A stretch of DNA of 64,000 bases from Rhodospirillaceae bacterium (GCA_016712715.1 JADJQM010000003.1:310001-374000); one strand, 5' to 3'. Counted from the stretch's first letter, positions 10,075 through 19,135 are shown. The notes: generated from the sequence alone by a model not told the origin. Numbers and translations: made by a program.

Positions 10075-10752
10075 CTATGGGGAGGTTAATAGGCCCATCA
10101 CCTGGAAGGAAAAAGGCGACCAGAGCGCCATCTGGCGGCCCGATTCCCGCAGCAACTCCGCTGACCAGACATTGCAAGTCCGGAACAGTGAGTACCGTCC
10201 CTTGGCGGCGTAGAACGCGTCCTGGGCCCCATAGCCGGGCAAGGGTTCGCGCCGCGGCTGGCCGACGGATCCCTCCAGACTGTCATCAATGTAGCGGAAC
10301 ATCGCCTCCGCGCCCGCCTGGTCCGTGGCTAGGGGCCGGCAATTGGGCAGACCCTGCGGATCGCCGTGATAGGTCACATGGACCACGCTGCTGTCCTGCC
10401 AGAACAGTGCCCGCATGACGGGGCCAGGGCGAATGTCGCGCCATTCCTTGGTCGTGGCGAAGAAGCCCTTGGCACCCCAACCGAGGGCAAGATGGCTGGC
10501 GCCGGTAATGTCGCCGGCAAAGTCACGCGGCGGAAAGATGCCGAACCAATCGCGCCCGCCGCCTGCCGCGGGCAGGACGATATCGACATGAACGCCATTA
10601 TCGCAGGCGTAGAAACGATAGTCCGCGGGGCCGACGCGGGATGTCGCTTGCCCGGGCATCAAGCCCAGCACCATCGCCGCCAGAAAGTAGATGAGGCCGA
10701 GGGCGATCAGCGCGCCGCCGGCCCATTTGCCCCAGCGCCGCAGCAACCGCAC
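10075..10752 (-). CDS. TIGR02117 family (DUF2459) membrane-anchored protein
   Basis: A 225-residue protein with one N-terminal membrane helix (GGALIALGLIYFLAAMVLG) and a periplasmic domain rich in conserved aromatics (NGVHVDIVLP, LALGWGAKGFFATT, RTCNVWSAELLRESG). These resemble the TIGR02117/DUF2459 family, which has no established biochemical role. The start is GTG at 10752, four bases after the ptsP stop, so it is probably co-transcribed with the PTS genes. Confidence 0.75.
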   Translation of the reverse strand: MRLLRRWGKWAGGALIALGLIYFLAAMVLGLMPGQATSRVGPADYRFYACDNGVHVDIVLPAAGGGRDWFGIFPPRDFAGDITGASHLALGWGAKGFFATTKEWRDIRPGPVMRALFWQDSSVVHVTYHGDPQGLPNCRPLATDQAGAEAMFRYIDDSLEGSVGQPRREPLPGYGAQDAFYAAKGRYSLFRTCNVWSAELLRESGRQMALWSPFSFQVMGLLTSP

Positions 10753-10756
10753 CTGG

Positions 10757-12600
10757 CTACACCGCCAAAGCGTTGAAATCGTCGAGCAGCATCGCGATGC
10801 GCCCGGTATCCCACTGGTCCATGATCAGGCGCGCGCAGCGGGTCGCCGCAAGATAATCGATATTGCGGATGCGTTGCTTGACGCGCGGCAGATTGACCGG
10901 TGCCATGGAGAGGTCCTGGATGCCGAGCCCCAGCAGAAGTGGCGCGAATTTAGGGTCGCCGGCGATCTCGCCGCAGACGCTGATGGGAATGCGTGCGCGC
11001 AGGGCCGCCTCGGTCGCAAACTGGATGAGGCGCAGGACCGCCGGGTGCAGCGGATTGTAAAGATGCGCCACCTGCTCCTCTCCGCGATCGATGGCCAACG
11101 TATACTGGGTGAGATCGTTGGAACCACGGCGAAGAAATCGGAAACCTGCGCCAGCGCATCGGCTGCCAGGGCGGCCCCTGGCACCTCGATCATCACGCCC
11201 ATGGGTGGCAGCGGATCCGCCATCTTGACGCCACGGCGCTTCAGGCGCTTGGCGACCTGCAACAGGATCTCGCGCACCTGCTTCACTTCCGACAGCGAGG
11301 AAATCATCGGCAGCAGGATGCGTACCGGCCCGAAGGCGCTGGCGCGCAGGATGGCGGCCAGCTGCGTCTCAAGGAGCGGCCGTTCCTGCAAGCCTAAGCG
11401 AATGGCCCGCAAACCCAGCGCCGGATTGGCCGTCTCGCCGAGGCGGTCACGCAGGGACGGCGCCAACTTGTCGCCACCGACATCGAGGGTGCGGATGGTG
11501 ACCGGCTTTCCTTCCATGCCTTCGACCAGCGCACGATAGGCCTCCGTCTGCTCGTCTTCACTCGGCAGATCGACGCGGTTCATGAACAGGAATTCGGAGC
11601 GCAGCAGGCCAACCCCCTCCGCGCCGGCCGCCAACGCCATGTCGAGTTCGCGCGGCAGTTCCAGATTGACCAGCATGCCGATGCGCTGACCGTCACGGGT
11701 GATGGCCGGCAGCTTCTTGAGGCGCGCGAGGATGCGTTCGGTCTTTTCCAGTTCCAACTGGCGGCGATGGAATTCCTCCAGCCTGGCCGGCGTCGGATTG
11801 ATGAAGACGCGTCCGCCGGCGCCGTCGACAATGACCGTATCGCCGGTCTTGATTGCCGAGGTCAGCCCGGCAAGGCCGAGGACAGCGGGCAACGCCAAGG
11901 AGCGCGCCATGATGGCGGTATGGCTTTCGGCACCGCCCAGTTCGGTCGCAAACCCGTGAATGCGCTTCGGGTCGAGGAGGGCCGTATCGGCCGGTGTCAA
12001 CTCCTCGGCGATGACCACCGCCCCTTCAGGCAGGTGCTTGAACGCTTCGAACGGCGTCTTCGTGAGATTGCGCAAGAGCCGATCACCGACCTCGCGCACA
12101 TCCTTGGCGCGGGCCGAGAGATAGGGATCGTTGAGATGCTCGAAGTCATGGGCGACGGCATTGATCTCGGCCTGCACCGCGGCTTCGGCATTCTGCTGCG
12201 TCTCAAGGATGCGCTTCTCGACACCGCGGACGACACGCGAACCGGACAGCATCTGCAGATGCGCATCGAGCAGAAACTCAAGTTCCTCCGCCGCGGCGCC
12301 ATGCAGTTCGGCGCTCTTCTTCTTCAGCTTGCGGAGTTGCCGCTCCGATTTTGCAAGAGCGTCGCGAAAGCGTTCGAGTTCCGCATCGACAGCGTCGGCG
12401 GCAATCTCATAGTCAGGGACATTGACGACGCCGATCTCGACAACATGGGCTTCGCCGATGGCGATGCCGGCGGAGACACCCAGGCCCTCCAGCAGGACCT
12501 CGCGCACACCACCCTTTTCCTGGGTGGCCTTGCCGGCTCCTGGAGCTACCGCTCCCGATTTTGAGGTGCGACGCGGCATGCGCGGCACCTCATTCTTCAT
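10757..12600 (-). pseudogene. ptsP: PEP--protein phosphotransferase (Enzyme I), frameshifted near the C-terminus
   Basis: Enzyme I starts the regulatory PTS phosphorelay by transferring phosphate from phosphoenolpyruvate to HPr. The visible order is an N-terminal HPr-binding domain, the phospho-His motif GGAESHTAIMARSL, PEP-binding residues (FLFMNR, LGLRAIR), and the C-terminal CGEIAGDP with the catalytic Cys. There is no GAF domain, so it is closer to PtsI than to PtsP(Ntr). The frame is lost at 11124-11125: GTGGTTCC should read GTGGGTTCC, giving ...FFAVGSNDLTQYTLAIDRG... and 614 residues. One missing G in a G run is enough. The first codons overlap the HPr stop by 11 bases; an in-frame ATG at 12579 is an alternative start. 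Confidence 0.92.
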
Positions 12601-12871
12601 CGAATTTTCGTTCGATCAGGTCGACCAGGGCGTCGATCGCGGCCTTGGCATCGCTGCCCTGGGCGCGAATCTCGAGTTCCGAACCGATACTGGCGGCGAG
12701 CATCATGAGCCCCATGATGGAACCACCACTCACATCCATTTCACCCTTGGTGACGCGGATGTCGGAGTTGAAGGCTCCGGCCGTCTTCACGAATTTTGCC
12801 GCGGCGCGCGCGTGCAGGCCCTTTTGATTGGCGATCTGGGCGCGGACGGTGAGTGTGTTAGGGTCGGACAT
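12590..12871 (-). CDS. ptsH: HPr phosphocarrier protein
   Basis: A 93-residue HPr-fold protein. The active-site His20 lies in NQKGLHARAAAKFV, and the regulatory Ser51 in SGGSIMGLMML, the target expected for the HPr kinase encoded upstream. It carries phosphate from Enzyme I to the EIIA protein. No sugar permease is encoded nearby, so the role is regulatory rather than sugar transport. It lies between EIIA (12-base gap) and ptsP (overlap). Confidence 0.95.
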   Translation of the reverse strand: MSDPNTLTVRAQIANQKGLHARAAAKFVKTAGAFNSDIRVTKGEMDVSGGSIMGLMMLAASIGSELEIRAQGSDAKAAIDALVDLIERKFDEE

Positions 12872-12883
12872 GGGCGCCTCCGC

Positions 12884-13306
12884 TCAGCATTCGCTGGCTT
12901 TGAGAAGCTGCGAGGCGACGTTGATATATTTGCGCCCTGCCTCCTGCGCCGCGGTGACCGCGCCGGTCAGCGGCAGGGTTCCCCGCACGCTCGCCAGCTT
13001 GATCAACATCGGCAGATTGACGCCTGCCACCACCTCGACATTGGCCTTGTCCAACGTCGAAATCGCCAGATTGGAGGGCGTGCCCCCAAACATATCGGTC
13101 AGCAGCACGACGCCCTTGCCCTGATCACATTTCGCCACGGCTTCGAGGATCTCGCGCCGGCGCTGTTCCATATCGTCTTCCGGGCCGATGCAGATGGCGG
13201 CGGCAGATGCCTGCTTGCCAACCACATGCTCCAGCGCGGCTAAAAATTCGGCAGCAAGATTGCCATGCGTCACCAAGACGATGCCGATCAACTGTGTCTG
13301 AACCAC
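12884..13306 (-). CDS. PTS EIIA component, mannose (Man) family
   Basis: A 140-residue EIIA(Man)-type protein with the phospho-acceptor His14 in GIVLVTHGNLA, the domain core VVLLTDMFGGTPSNLAI and the following helix NLPMLIKLASVR. GTG at 13306 is chosen because GGGGG stands a few bases upstream and the product then begins exactly at the family N-terminus. No IIB, IIC or IID genes accompany it, which is usual for alphaproteobacterial regulatory PTS clusters, so it is probably the terminal phospho-signal protein. Confidence 0.93.
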   Translation of the reverse strand: MVQTQLIGIVLVTHGNLAAEFLAALEHVVGKQASAAAICIGPEDDMEQRRREILEAVAKCDQGKGVVLLTDMFGGTPSNLAISTLDKANVEVVAGVNLPMLIKLASVRGTLPLTGAVTAAQEAGRKYINVASQLLKASEC

Positions 13307-13430
13307 GCATACCCCCAAATTCGACAAGCTGCCTTGTTTCGCCCGTCCGGAATCAGATCCCGGCGGCAAGCCATGCAGCCACCTATCCCAACATCGCTCG
13401 CGGTCACGTCGCCCATGATGACATTGTCCA

Positions 13431-14309
13431 TCACGATACGGCGCGTCCCACGTCCCGGTGTCGCAGCGTGACCGACCGGCCGCGCTCGCGCAGCCATTCG
13501 GCCAATCTGCCAGCGACAAAGACCGAGCGATGCCGGCCGCCGGTGCAGCCGATGGCGATGGTCAGATAGCTCTTTCCTTCGCCCTCATAGCCCGGCAAGA
13601 GGGGCCACAATAAGGAAGTCAGGGCCGCAAAGAAACCTGGGAAAGCAGGGTCCGCCTCGATCGCGCGGCCAACTGCCTCATCCTCGCCCGAGAGGGGCCT
13701 AAGTGCCGGATCGTAATAGGGATTTTCCAGGAACCGCACGTCGAAAACCAGGTCCGCCTCGCGCGGCAACCCTTGTTTATAGGAAAAGGAGACGATGGTG
13801 AGGGCGAGATCCGGGCGGGCGGCGAGGCCAAAATGCCCCACCAGCATGGTCTTGAGGTCGCCGATCGCCGTGTCGCTGGTATCGAGGACCAGATCCGCTT
13901 CGGCCCGGACGGTGCGCATCAGATTGCGTTCGCGCAGAATGCCGTCGCTGACCGGTCGATCCTGCGCCAGCGGATGACGCCTGCGCGTTTCGGTATAGCG
14001 GCGGCGCAGAACCTCGTCCTCACAATCGAGGAAGACCAGGGTGACGCGAAACCGACGGTCCGCCTTCAGACGGCGCACAAGATCGATGAAGCCGTCGCTT
14101 GAGAAGCCGCTGGTACGTGAATCGATGCCAAGGGCAATTGGTTTGCTCATCGCCGGCAAGGTTGTCTGGGCGAGGCCAGCCACCAGATGCGGCAGCAGGT
14201 CGAGCGGCAGATTGTCGACCGCCTCGTAGCCAATATCTTCCAGGCACTTCAGCGCCGTCGAGCGACCTGCCCCGGCTAGGCCGGTCACCAGCAGGATATG
14301 CCGCCGCAT
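13431..14309 (-). CDS. rapZ: RapZ (YvcJ) family nucleotide-binding RNase adapter
   Basis: A 292-residue P-loop protein: N-terminal HILLVTGLAGAGRSTALKCL with Arg in place of the Walker A Lys, then DIGYEAVDNLP, a central RRRYTETRRRHPL, and the C-terminal RapZ domain FSYKQGLP, FDVRFLENPYY, IGCTGGRHRSV. In enterobacteria RapZ guides sRNA turnover controlling GlmS; in alphaproteobacteria its role is less clear. The ATG at 14309 is preferred (GAGGTG seven bases upstream, family length); in-frame starts at 14375 and 14447 would add a low-complexity tail repeating TDGQ. It overlaps the hprK frame by 25 bases. Confidence 0.92.
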   Translation of the reverse strand: MRRHILLVTGLAGAGRSTALKCLEDIGYEAVDNLPLDLLPHLVAGLAQTTLPAMSKPIALGIDSRTSGFSSDGFIDLVRRLKADRRFRVTLVFLDCEDEVLRRRYTETRRRHPLAQDRPVSDGILRERNLMRTVRAEADLVLDTSDTAIGDLKTMLVGHFGLAARPDLALTIVSFSYKQGLPREADLVFDVRFLENPYYDPALRPLSGEDEAVGRAIEADPAFPGFFAALTSLLWPLLPGYEGEGKSYLTIAIGCTGGRHRSVFVAGRLAEWLRERGRSVTLRHRDVGRAVS

Positions 14310-14875
14310 CGCACGCACCTCGGGCTCATGCGGTTCCGTTTGGCCGTCAGTTTGACCGTCAGTCTGGTTGGGCATCGCGGCCGTGGGATCGGGCTGTGTC
14401 GCAGGCCTTCGCTTCGTGTACGGCCCATTATATGGGCTGGTCCACATTTCACGGCAAGCCGCAGCTTCGCGGTCGCCGAAACGGCAGACGGGTCGAGCTT
14501 CAGCAGCGCGACATCGATGCCGAGATATTCAGTCGTGAGCGCCCCCGGCAGCCGCTCGATCTCCGCGGGTGCTGCCATGTCAATTACCCAGGCCAGCGGC
14601 TTGGCATCGGCGACATGGGGGACCGGCACCAGCCCGAGGCCGCGCGCCTCGATCACCCCCTTGAGTTCCGCCGGCATGAGTTCCGGAACCGACACGAACA
14701 AGCGGCCATCGCGCCGCTGCAATTCGACCTGCTCATCGCTGATGAGGCGCGCACCTTCATCGATCAGGCGCAAGGCAAGGTCCGATCTGCCGCTGCCCGA
14801 TTGCCCTCGCAACAGAACGGCCTGATCGTCGATCGCCACGGCGACACCATCGATGCGCAGTTTGGCGTTCGACAT
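14285..14875 (-). CDS. hprK: HPr kinase/phosphorylase, short alphaproteobacterial form
   Basis: The short HprK lacks the N-terminal domain found in Firmicutes. It has the P-loop GQSGSGRSDLALRLID (Arg instead of Lys), LISDEQVEL, a signature-like LPHVADAKPLAWVIDM, and LLKLDPSAVSATAKLRLAV. It should phosphorylate Ser51 of the neighbouring HPr. The C-terminal stretch of about 50 residues after KLRLAV is Arg/Pro-rich and unlike the family, and it runs over the rapZ N-terminus; a small frame change near 14450 would end the protein there. It begins six bases after the chvG stop. Confidence 0.88.
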   Translation of the reverse strand: MSNAKLRIDGVAVAIDDQAVLLRGQSGSGRSDLALRLIDEGARLISDEQVELQRRDGRLFVSVPELMPAELKGVIEARGLGLVPVPHVADAKPLAWVIDMAAPAEIERLPGALTTEYLGIDVALLKLDPSAVSATAKLRLAVKCGPAHIMGRTRSEGLRHSPIPRPRCPTRLTVKLTAKRNRMSPRCVRCGGISCW

Positions 14876-14881
14876 TCGACC

Positions 14882-16708
14882 TCACGCCACCGACAAGGTC
14901 ACGGTAAAGCGGGCACCGATGATGCGGCCCTGGGCATCCACGCGATTTTCAGCGCGGAGTGAACCGCCATAGGCTTCGACGATCTGTTTCGAGATCGACA
15001 GGCCAAGGCCGGAATGGGTCCCGAACTTTTCGCCCTTCGGTCGTTCCGAATAGAAGCGCTCGAAGATGGCGCCAAGCTTGTCCGGCGGAATGCCGGGCCC
15101 TTCGTCCTCGACCGTGAGCTGAACCTGACGCCCGATGCGCCGCGCCGCCAGGAGGATGGCACCCTGCGGCGGGCTGAAGGAGATGGCGTTGGCAACGAGA
15201 TTGCGCACCACCTGGCCGAGCCGTCCTTCGGTGCCGAGCACCGACAGGGCATCACCCTCCGGCAACTGCGTCTTGATCTGCGGGGCCGATTCCTGGCCGG
15301 TCGCGGCGTGAATGTCGGCAACCGCCAGCACCAGGTCGCGCAGCTTCACCGGCGCCGATTCCGCGCGCGACATTTCCGCATCGATGCGTGAGGCATCCGA
15401 GATGTCGCTGATCAGGCGATCGAGCCGCTGCACGTCATCGAGAATGATGCTCATCAGCTTCTTCTGCTGCGTCGGATCTTCGACCCGCGCTACAGTCTCG
15501 ACGGCACTGCGCAAGGAGGTCAGCGGATTCTTGATCTCATGCGCCACGTCGGCGGCAAATCCCTCGATCGCATCCATACGTCGCCAGACAGCCTCTGTCA
15601 TGTCGCGGAGGGCCCCGGAGAGATCGCCGATCTCGTCACCGCGCGCGGAGAGATCCGGAATGGTTTTTTGCCGGCCCTTGTCGCGGCGCACACGGTCGGC
15701 TGCATCGGCGAGGCGATGGATCGGCAAGGCGATGGTACTGGCAAGGTAGAGCGACAACAGAACCGTGACGCCCAATGCGATGCCCGAGACGCCAAGAATG
15801 GTGAGGCGCGTGTCGCGCAGCGTCGCCTCGATATCGTCGCCAGGCTTGGTCAGCAGCAAGGCGCCCAATACCTGCCGATAGCGCTGCACCGGCACGGCGG
15901 CGGAGAGGATCATCTTGCCCTTGCCGGCATCGCGCACGAAGGTCATCGGCTCGCCGCCCATCGCCTTCACGACTTCCTGGTAGTCGGCGGCATTCTGCAC
16001 GGCCGCTTCCTGATAGGGCTGCAGGATGCGGCTGCTGGGCAGGCGATCGAACACCCAATCATCGGTGCCGGCGACCCATTTCCAGACCAGGCTTTCATTG
16101 GGATCGAGCGGTGGCAAAGGCGTGATGGTGACGATACCGCCCGGGCCGGAGAGCAGGAAGCTGTCGGCCACCATCGTGCCATCGGGCGTGAACAGCCGCG
16201 CGCGTGTCTTGGAGACATCGACCAGGCGACGGATCGTCTGGCGCGACGTTTCCGGCACCAGCTTTTCTTCACCCAGCGGTCCCGTCACAACACCGCTTGC
16301 CGCCAGCGCACCGGAGAACAGCGAACCTTCGGTCTTCAGCAATTCGAGTTCGGACTGCAGCAAACTGTCGCGATACGTCGGCAGATAGAGGAGCCCCAGG
16401 ACGGGCACCAGCAGCGCCATGATGTTGAGGAGCAAGATGCGGCGGGTGAGCGGCGATTGCCAGAGCGACCGGCGGGAAGCCGGCAGGCGTTTCGGTTTGA
16501 GCTTTTCCTTTGCCGGCCTTGCAGGCGGCGGCGCTGCTTCCTCAACCAGGCGTGACGGAACCGGACGGAGCTCCGGCTCAGTCCGCACAGGCTTCGCACG
16601 ACGCCGCCAGAAGCCGGGTGAAGCGCCCTTCTTAGCCGTCTCGGCGCGGGCCGAAGACAATGGCAGGCGCCAACGTTCGAGCTCGTCGCTGCGCGAAGCC
16701 TCGCTCAT
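14882..16708 (-). CDS. chvG: ChvG/ExoS-type sensor histidine kinase
   Basis: A 608-residue membrane kinase: a basic cytoplasmic N-terminus, TM1 (ILLLNIMALLVPVLGLLYL), a periplasmic sensor domain of about 190 residues, TM2 (ILGVSGIALGVTVLLSLYLA), HAMP, H-box FAADVAHEIKNPLTSL, and ATPase boxes NAISFSPP, DEGPGIPPDK and GLGLSISKQIVEAYGG. ChvG senses acidity or envelope state and phosphorylates ChvI. The sensor module matches the stimulus-sensing domain typical of alphaproteobacterial ChvG. It lies 24 bases downstream of chvI and just upstream of hprK. Confidence 0.93.
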   Translation of the reverse strand: MSEASRSDELERWRLPLSSARAETAKKGASPGFWRRRAKPVRTEPELRPVPSRLVEEAAPPPARPAKEKLKPKRLPASRRSLWQSPLTRRILLLNIMALLVPVLGLLYLPTYRDSLLQSELELLKTEGSLFSGALAASGVVTGPLGEEKLVPETSRQTIRRLVDVSKTRARLFTPDGTMVADSFLLSGPGGIVTITPLPPLDPNESLVWKWVAGTDDWVFDRLPSSRILQPYQEAAVQNAADYQEVVKAMGGEPMTFVRDAGKGKMILSAAVPVQRYRQVLGALLLTKPGDDIEATLRDTRLTILGVSGIALGVTVLLSLYLASTIALPIHRLADAADRVRRDKGRQKTIPDLSARGDEIGDLSGALRDMTEAVWRRMDAIEGFAADVAHEIKNPLTSLRSAVETVARVEDPTQQKKLMSIILDDVQRLDRLISDISDASRIDAEMSRAESAPVKLRDLVLAVADIHAATGQESAPQIKTQLPEGDALSVLGTEGRLGQVVRNLVANAISFSPPQGAILLAARRIGRQVQLTVEDEGPGIPPDKLGAIFERFYSERPKGEKFGTHSGLGLSISKQIVEAYGGSLRAENRVDAQGRIIGARFTVTLSVA

Positions 16709-16732
16709 CTCGGCCGCGGCAGAGCTTGCATA

Positions 16733-17428
16733 TCAGCTCTCTTTGTAGCGATAGCCGACGCCATAGAGGGTCTCGATATGATTGAACTCGCCGATAACCG
16801 CCTTGAATTTCTTGCGCAGCCGCTTGATGTGGCTGTCGATGGTGCGGTCGTCGACATAGATGTTCTCGCCATAGGCGGAATCCATCAGCTGGTCGCGGCT
16901 CTTCACGTGACCAGGGCGCTGGGCCAGCGCTTTCAGCAACAGGAACTCGGTGACCGTTAGCTCGATCGGCTGGCCGTCCCAAGTGCACAAATGGCGCGTG
17001 GGGTCCATCATCAGCGGGCCGCGCAGCAAAGCCGCCTCGCCGGTCTGCGTTGTGGAATTGCGGCTTTCCTCGCGGCGCAGGATGGAACGGATGCGTTCGA
17101 TCAACAGGCGCTGCGAGAACGGCTTCTTGATGTAATCGTCTGCGCCCATGCGCAGGCCCATCAACTCGTCGACTTCGTCATCCTTCGACGTGAGGAAGAT
17201 CACCGGCAGCGACGATGTCTTGCGCAGCTTCTCAAGCAGTTCCATTCCGTCCATGCGCGGCATCTTGATGTCGAGGACGGCGAGATCCACCGGCTGGCTG
17301 GCAAGCCCACGCAGCGCTTCGGCACCATCGCTGTAGGTGCGCACGGCAAAGCCCTCCGCCTCCAGGGTGATGGTGACGGACGTCAGGATGTTTCGGTCGT
17401 CGTCGACAAGCGCAATCGTCTGCGGCAC
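16733..17428 (-). CDS. chvI: ChvI-type response regulator (OmpR family)
   Basis: A 231-residue regulator. The receiver has ALVDDDRNI, phospho-Asp53 in LDIKMPRMDGMEL and Lys in YIKKPFS; a C-terminal OmpR-type winged helix follows (LTVTEFLLLKALAQRPGHVKSR ends the first half; the recognition region reads DDRTIDSHIKRLRKKF). GTG at 17428 is chosen because a perfect AGGAGG lies six bases upstream; an ATG at 17539 would add 37 unrelated residues. It is first in the minus-strand chvI-chvG-hprK-rapZ-PTS series. Confidence 0.95.
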   Translation of the reverse strand: MPQTIALVDDDRNILTSVTITLEAEGFAVRTYSDGAEALRGLASQPVDLAVLDIKMPRMDGMELLEKLRKTSSLPVIFLTSKDDEVDELMGLRMGADDYIKKPFSQRLLIERIRSILRREESRNSTTQTGEAALLRGPLMMDPTRHLCTWDGQPIELTVTEFLLLKALAQRPGHVKSRDQLMDSAYGENIYVDDRTIDSHIKRLRKKFKAVIGEFNHIETLYGVGYRYKES

Positions 17429-17595
17429 GGAGGTCCTCCTTGGCGTGGGAACAAGTATAGAATTCAGCAGGCCTTGCCAAGATTGACGCCAATGATGACA
17501 GAAATGGGGCGCAATCGGCACAATTGCTAGGCCGCTCAAGTATTTGCTTAGATTGTGGCAAGATCATCGCCACACCACCCGGGCGAGCAGGAAAA

Positions 17596-18054
17596 ATGGC
17601 TGAACTACTTGATCTCAAAGACGAAATTCGCCGACTGATGAACCTTCCCAAGGCCTATTTTGGGACCATGGCCGATCGCGACGGCAACAAATATCCCTTT
17701 GTCAGCCTGGTGGTGCCGGCCCTTGATGGCGGCGGATGCCCACTTCTGCTGCTCTCCGACCTCTCCGATCACGTCAAGAACCTGCAGGGCGAGTCGAAGG
17801 CGTCGCTGCTGTTCGACGGCACCGCGGGCCGTGACGAACCCCTCACCGGGCCGCGGGTGACGCTTCTGGGCGAGGTCAGCGTCACGGAAGCAGCAGCTGA
17901 TCGCGAGGCTTACCTGGCGCGTCATCCATCCGCCGACCTATATGCCGGCTTCAAGGATTTCCGCTTCTACCGCTTCACCTTGCGCGAGGCGCTGCTGGTC
18001 GCCGGATTCGGTCGCATTCATCGGCTGGGCGCTGAAGATCTGGCGGCCCGCTGA
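17596..18054 (+). CDS. Pyridoxamine 5'-phosphate oxidase-like flavin-binding protein (HugZ-like)
   Basis: A 152-residue split-barrel protein. The order YFGTMADRDGNKYPFVSLV, LLLLSDLSDHVKNL, ASLLFDG, RVTLLGEV, FKDFRFYRFTLREALLVAGFG fits the PNPOx-like/HugZ group that binds FMN or heme-related ligands. The ATG at 17596 follows an A-rich leader. It is divergent from chvI (167-base gap). The substrate cannot be told from sequence. Confidence 0.8.
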   Translation: MAELLDLKDEIRRLMNLPKAYFGTMADRDGNKYPFVSLVVPALDGGGCPLLLLSDLSDHVKNLQGESKASLLFDGTAGRDEPLTGPRVTLLGEVSVTEAAADREAYLARHPSADLYAGFKDFRFYRFTLREALLVAGFGRIHRLGAEDLAAR

Positions 18055-18060
18055 CGCGGC

Positions 18061-18321
18061 TTAGGCGGCGAACCTCAGAAGGGCGATCAGCAACGCGATC
18101 GGTGCAGCTACCATCGCCAGAACAAGCAGAAACGCCAGGAGACCCGCCAGCCAGCGCGGAAGCCGGCATCGTTGCAGGAACGCCGCGATGGCTTCGCCAA
18201 GCCGCAGGATGAATTCAAACAAGACCTCAACCACAAACTCGAAAAGTAACCGAGCGACCCAACCAATGATCCGTCCGAATATCCGAAGGATGGCTTCCAG
18301 GAGATCGCCCGCGTCGCTCAT
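18061..18321 (-). CDS. Small membrane protein, hypothetical
   Basis: An 86-residue protein with an amphipathic N-terminal region (LFEFVVEVLFEFILRLGEAI) and one clear C-terminal membrane helix (LAGLLAFLLVLAMVAAPIAL). The family is not recognised. It converges on the preceding oxidase gene with a six-base gap. No obvious Shine-Dalgarno is present. Confidence 0.5.
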   Translation of the reverse strand: MSDAGDLLEAILRIFGRIIGWVARLLFEFVVEVLFEFILRLGEAIAAFLQRCRLPRWLAGLLAFLLVLAMVAAPIALLIALLRFAA

Positions 18322-18370
18322 TACGGGTAATTGGCCCTGTCGACGTAATCGTTCAAGATCGGTGCAAAGA

Positions 18371-18402
18371 AAAACCCCGCTACCAGTGAGGTAGCGGGGT
18401 TT
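18371..18402 (-). terminator. Rho-independent terminator, corrinoid protein gene
   Basis: A perfect 11-bp stem, ACCCCGCTACC (18374-18384) with GGTAGCGGGGT (18390-18400), has a five-base loop. On the minus strand it is followed by TTTTTCTTT, 26 bases beyond the stop of the corrinoid gene. Confidence 0.9.
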
Positions 18403-18427
18403 GACGAACCCGGTTGGGTCGATGCGA

Positions 18428-19135
18428 TCAGCCCTTGTTGGCAAGTGCCGAACCCTGGCGCTTGGCCATGAAGGCCTTGGCGGTTTCGACGGCCACAGCC
18501 GCGTCGCGGCAATAGGCATCGGCGCCGACCGAATTGGCGAAGGCTTCGTTGAGCGGCGCACCACCGACCAGCACGACGTAATCGTTGCGGATGCCCTTTT
18601 CGATCATCGCGTCAACGACGACCTTCATATAGGGCATGGTGGTGGTGAGCAGCGCCGACATGCCGAGGATGTCCGGCTGGTGCAGTTCGATGGCTTCCAG
18701 ATACTTCTCGACCGGGTTGTTGATGCCGAGATCGATCACTTCGAAGCCGGCACCTTCCATCATCATCGAGACGAGGTTCTTGCCGATGTCGTGGATGTCG
18801 CCCTTCACGGTGCCGATGACCATCTTGCCGACCTTGGGCGCGCCGGTTTCGGCGAGCAGGGGACGGAGGATGAACATGCCGGCCTTCATGGCGTTGGCGG
18901 CCAGCAGCACTTCGGGGACGAACAGGATGCCGTCGCGGAAATCGACACCGACGATGCGCATGCCTTCGACCAGAGCCTTGGTCAGGATGTCATAGGGGGT
19001 CCAGCCACGGGCGAGCAAGATGTTGACCGCCGCTTCGATCTCTTCCTTGAGACCGTCATAGAGGTCGTCATGCACCTGCTGAACAAGCTCTTCGTCGCTC
19101 AGCGTATTGAGGTCAAGTTCACCGTCATTGGCCAT
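18428..19135 (-). CDS. Corrinoid (cobalamin)-binding protein, MtbC/MttC-like
   Basis: A 235-residue two-domain corrinoid protein: an N-terminal helical B12-binding-2 cap (DILTKALVEGMRIVGVDF, FVPEVLLAANAMKAGM) and a C-terminal Rossmann-like domain with the cobalt-ligating His motif GDIHDIGKN, followed by GFEVIDLGINNP and VVLVGGAPLNEAFA. Such proteins shuttle methyl groups between a substrate methyltransferase and a second acceptor enzyme. No MttB-like methyltransferase or reactivase is encoded in the window, so the partner is unknown. The ATG at 19135 begins at the family N-terminus. Confidence 0.88.
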   Translation of the reverse strand: MANDGELDLNTLSDEELVQQVHDDLYDGLKEEIEAAVNILLARGWTPYDILTKALVEGMRIVGVDFRDGILFVPEVLLAANAMKAGMFILRPLLAETGAPKVGKMVIGTVKGDIHDIGKNLVSMMMEGAGFEVIDLGINNPVEKYLEAIELHQPDILGMSALLTTTMPYMKVVVDAMIEKGIRNDYVVLVGGAPLNEAFANSVGADAYCRDAAVAVETAKAFMAKRQGSALANKG

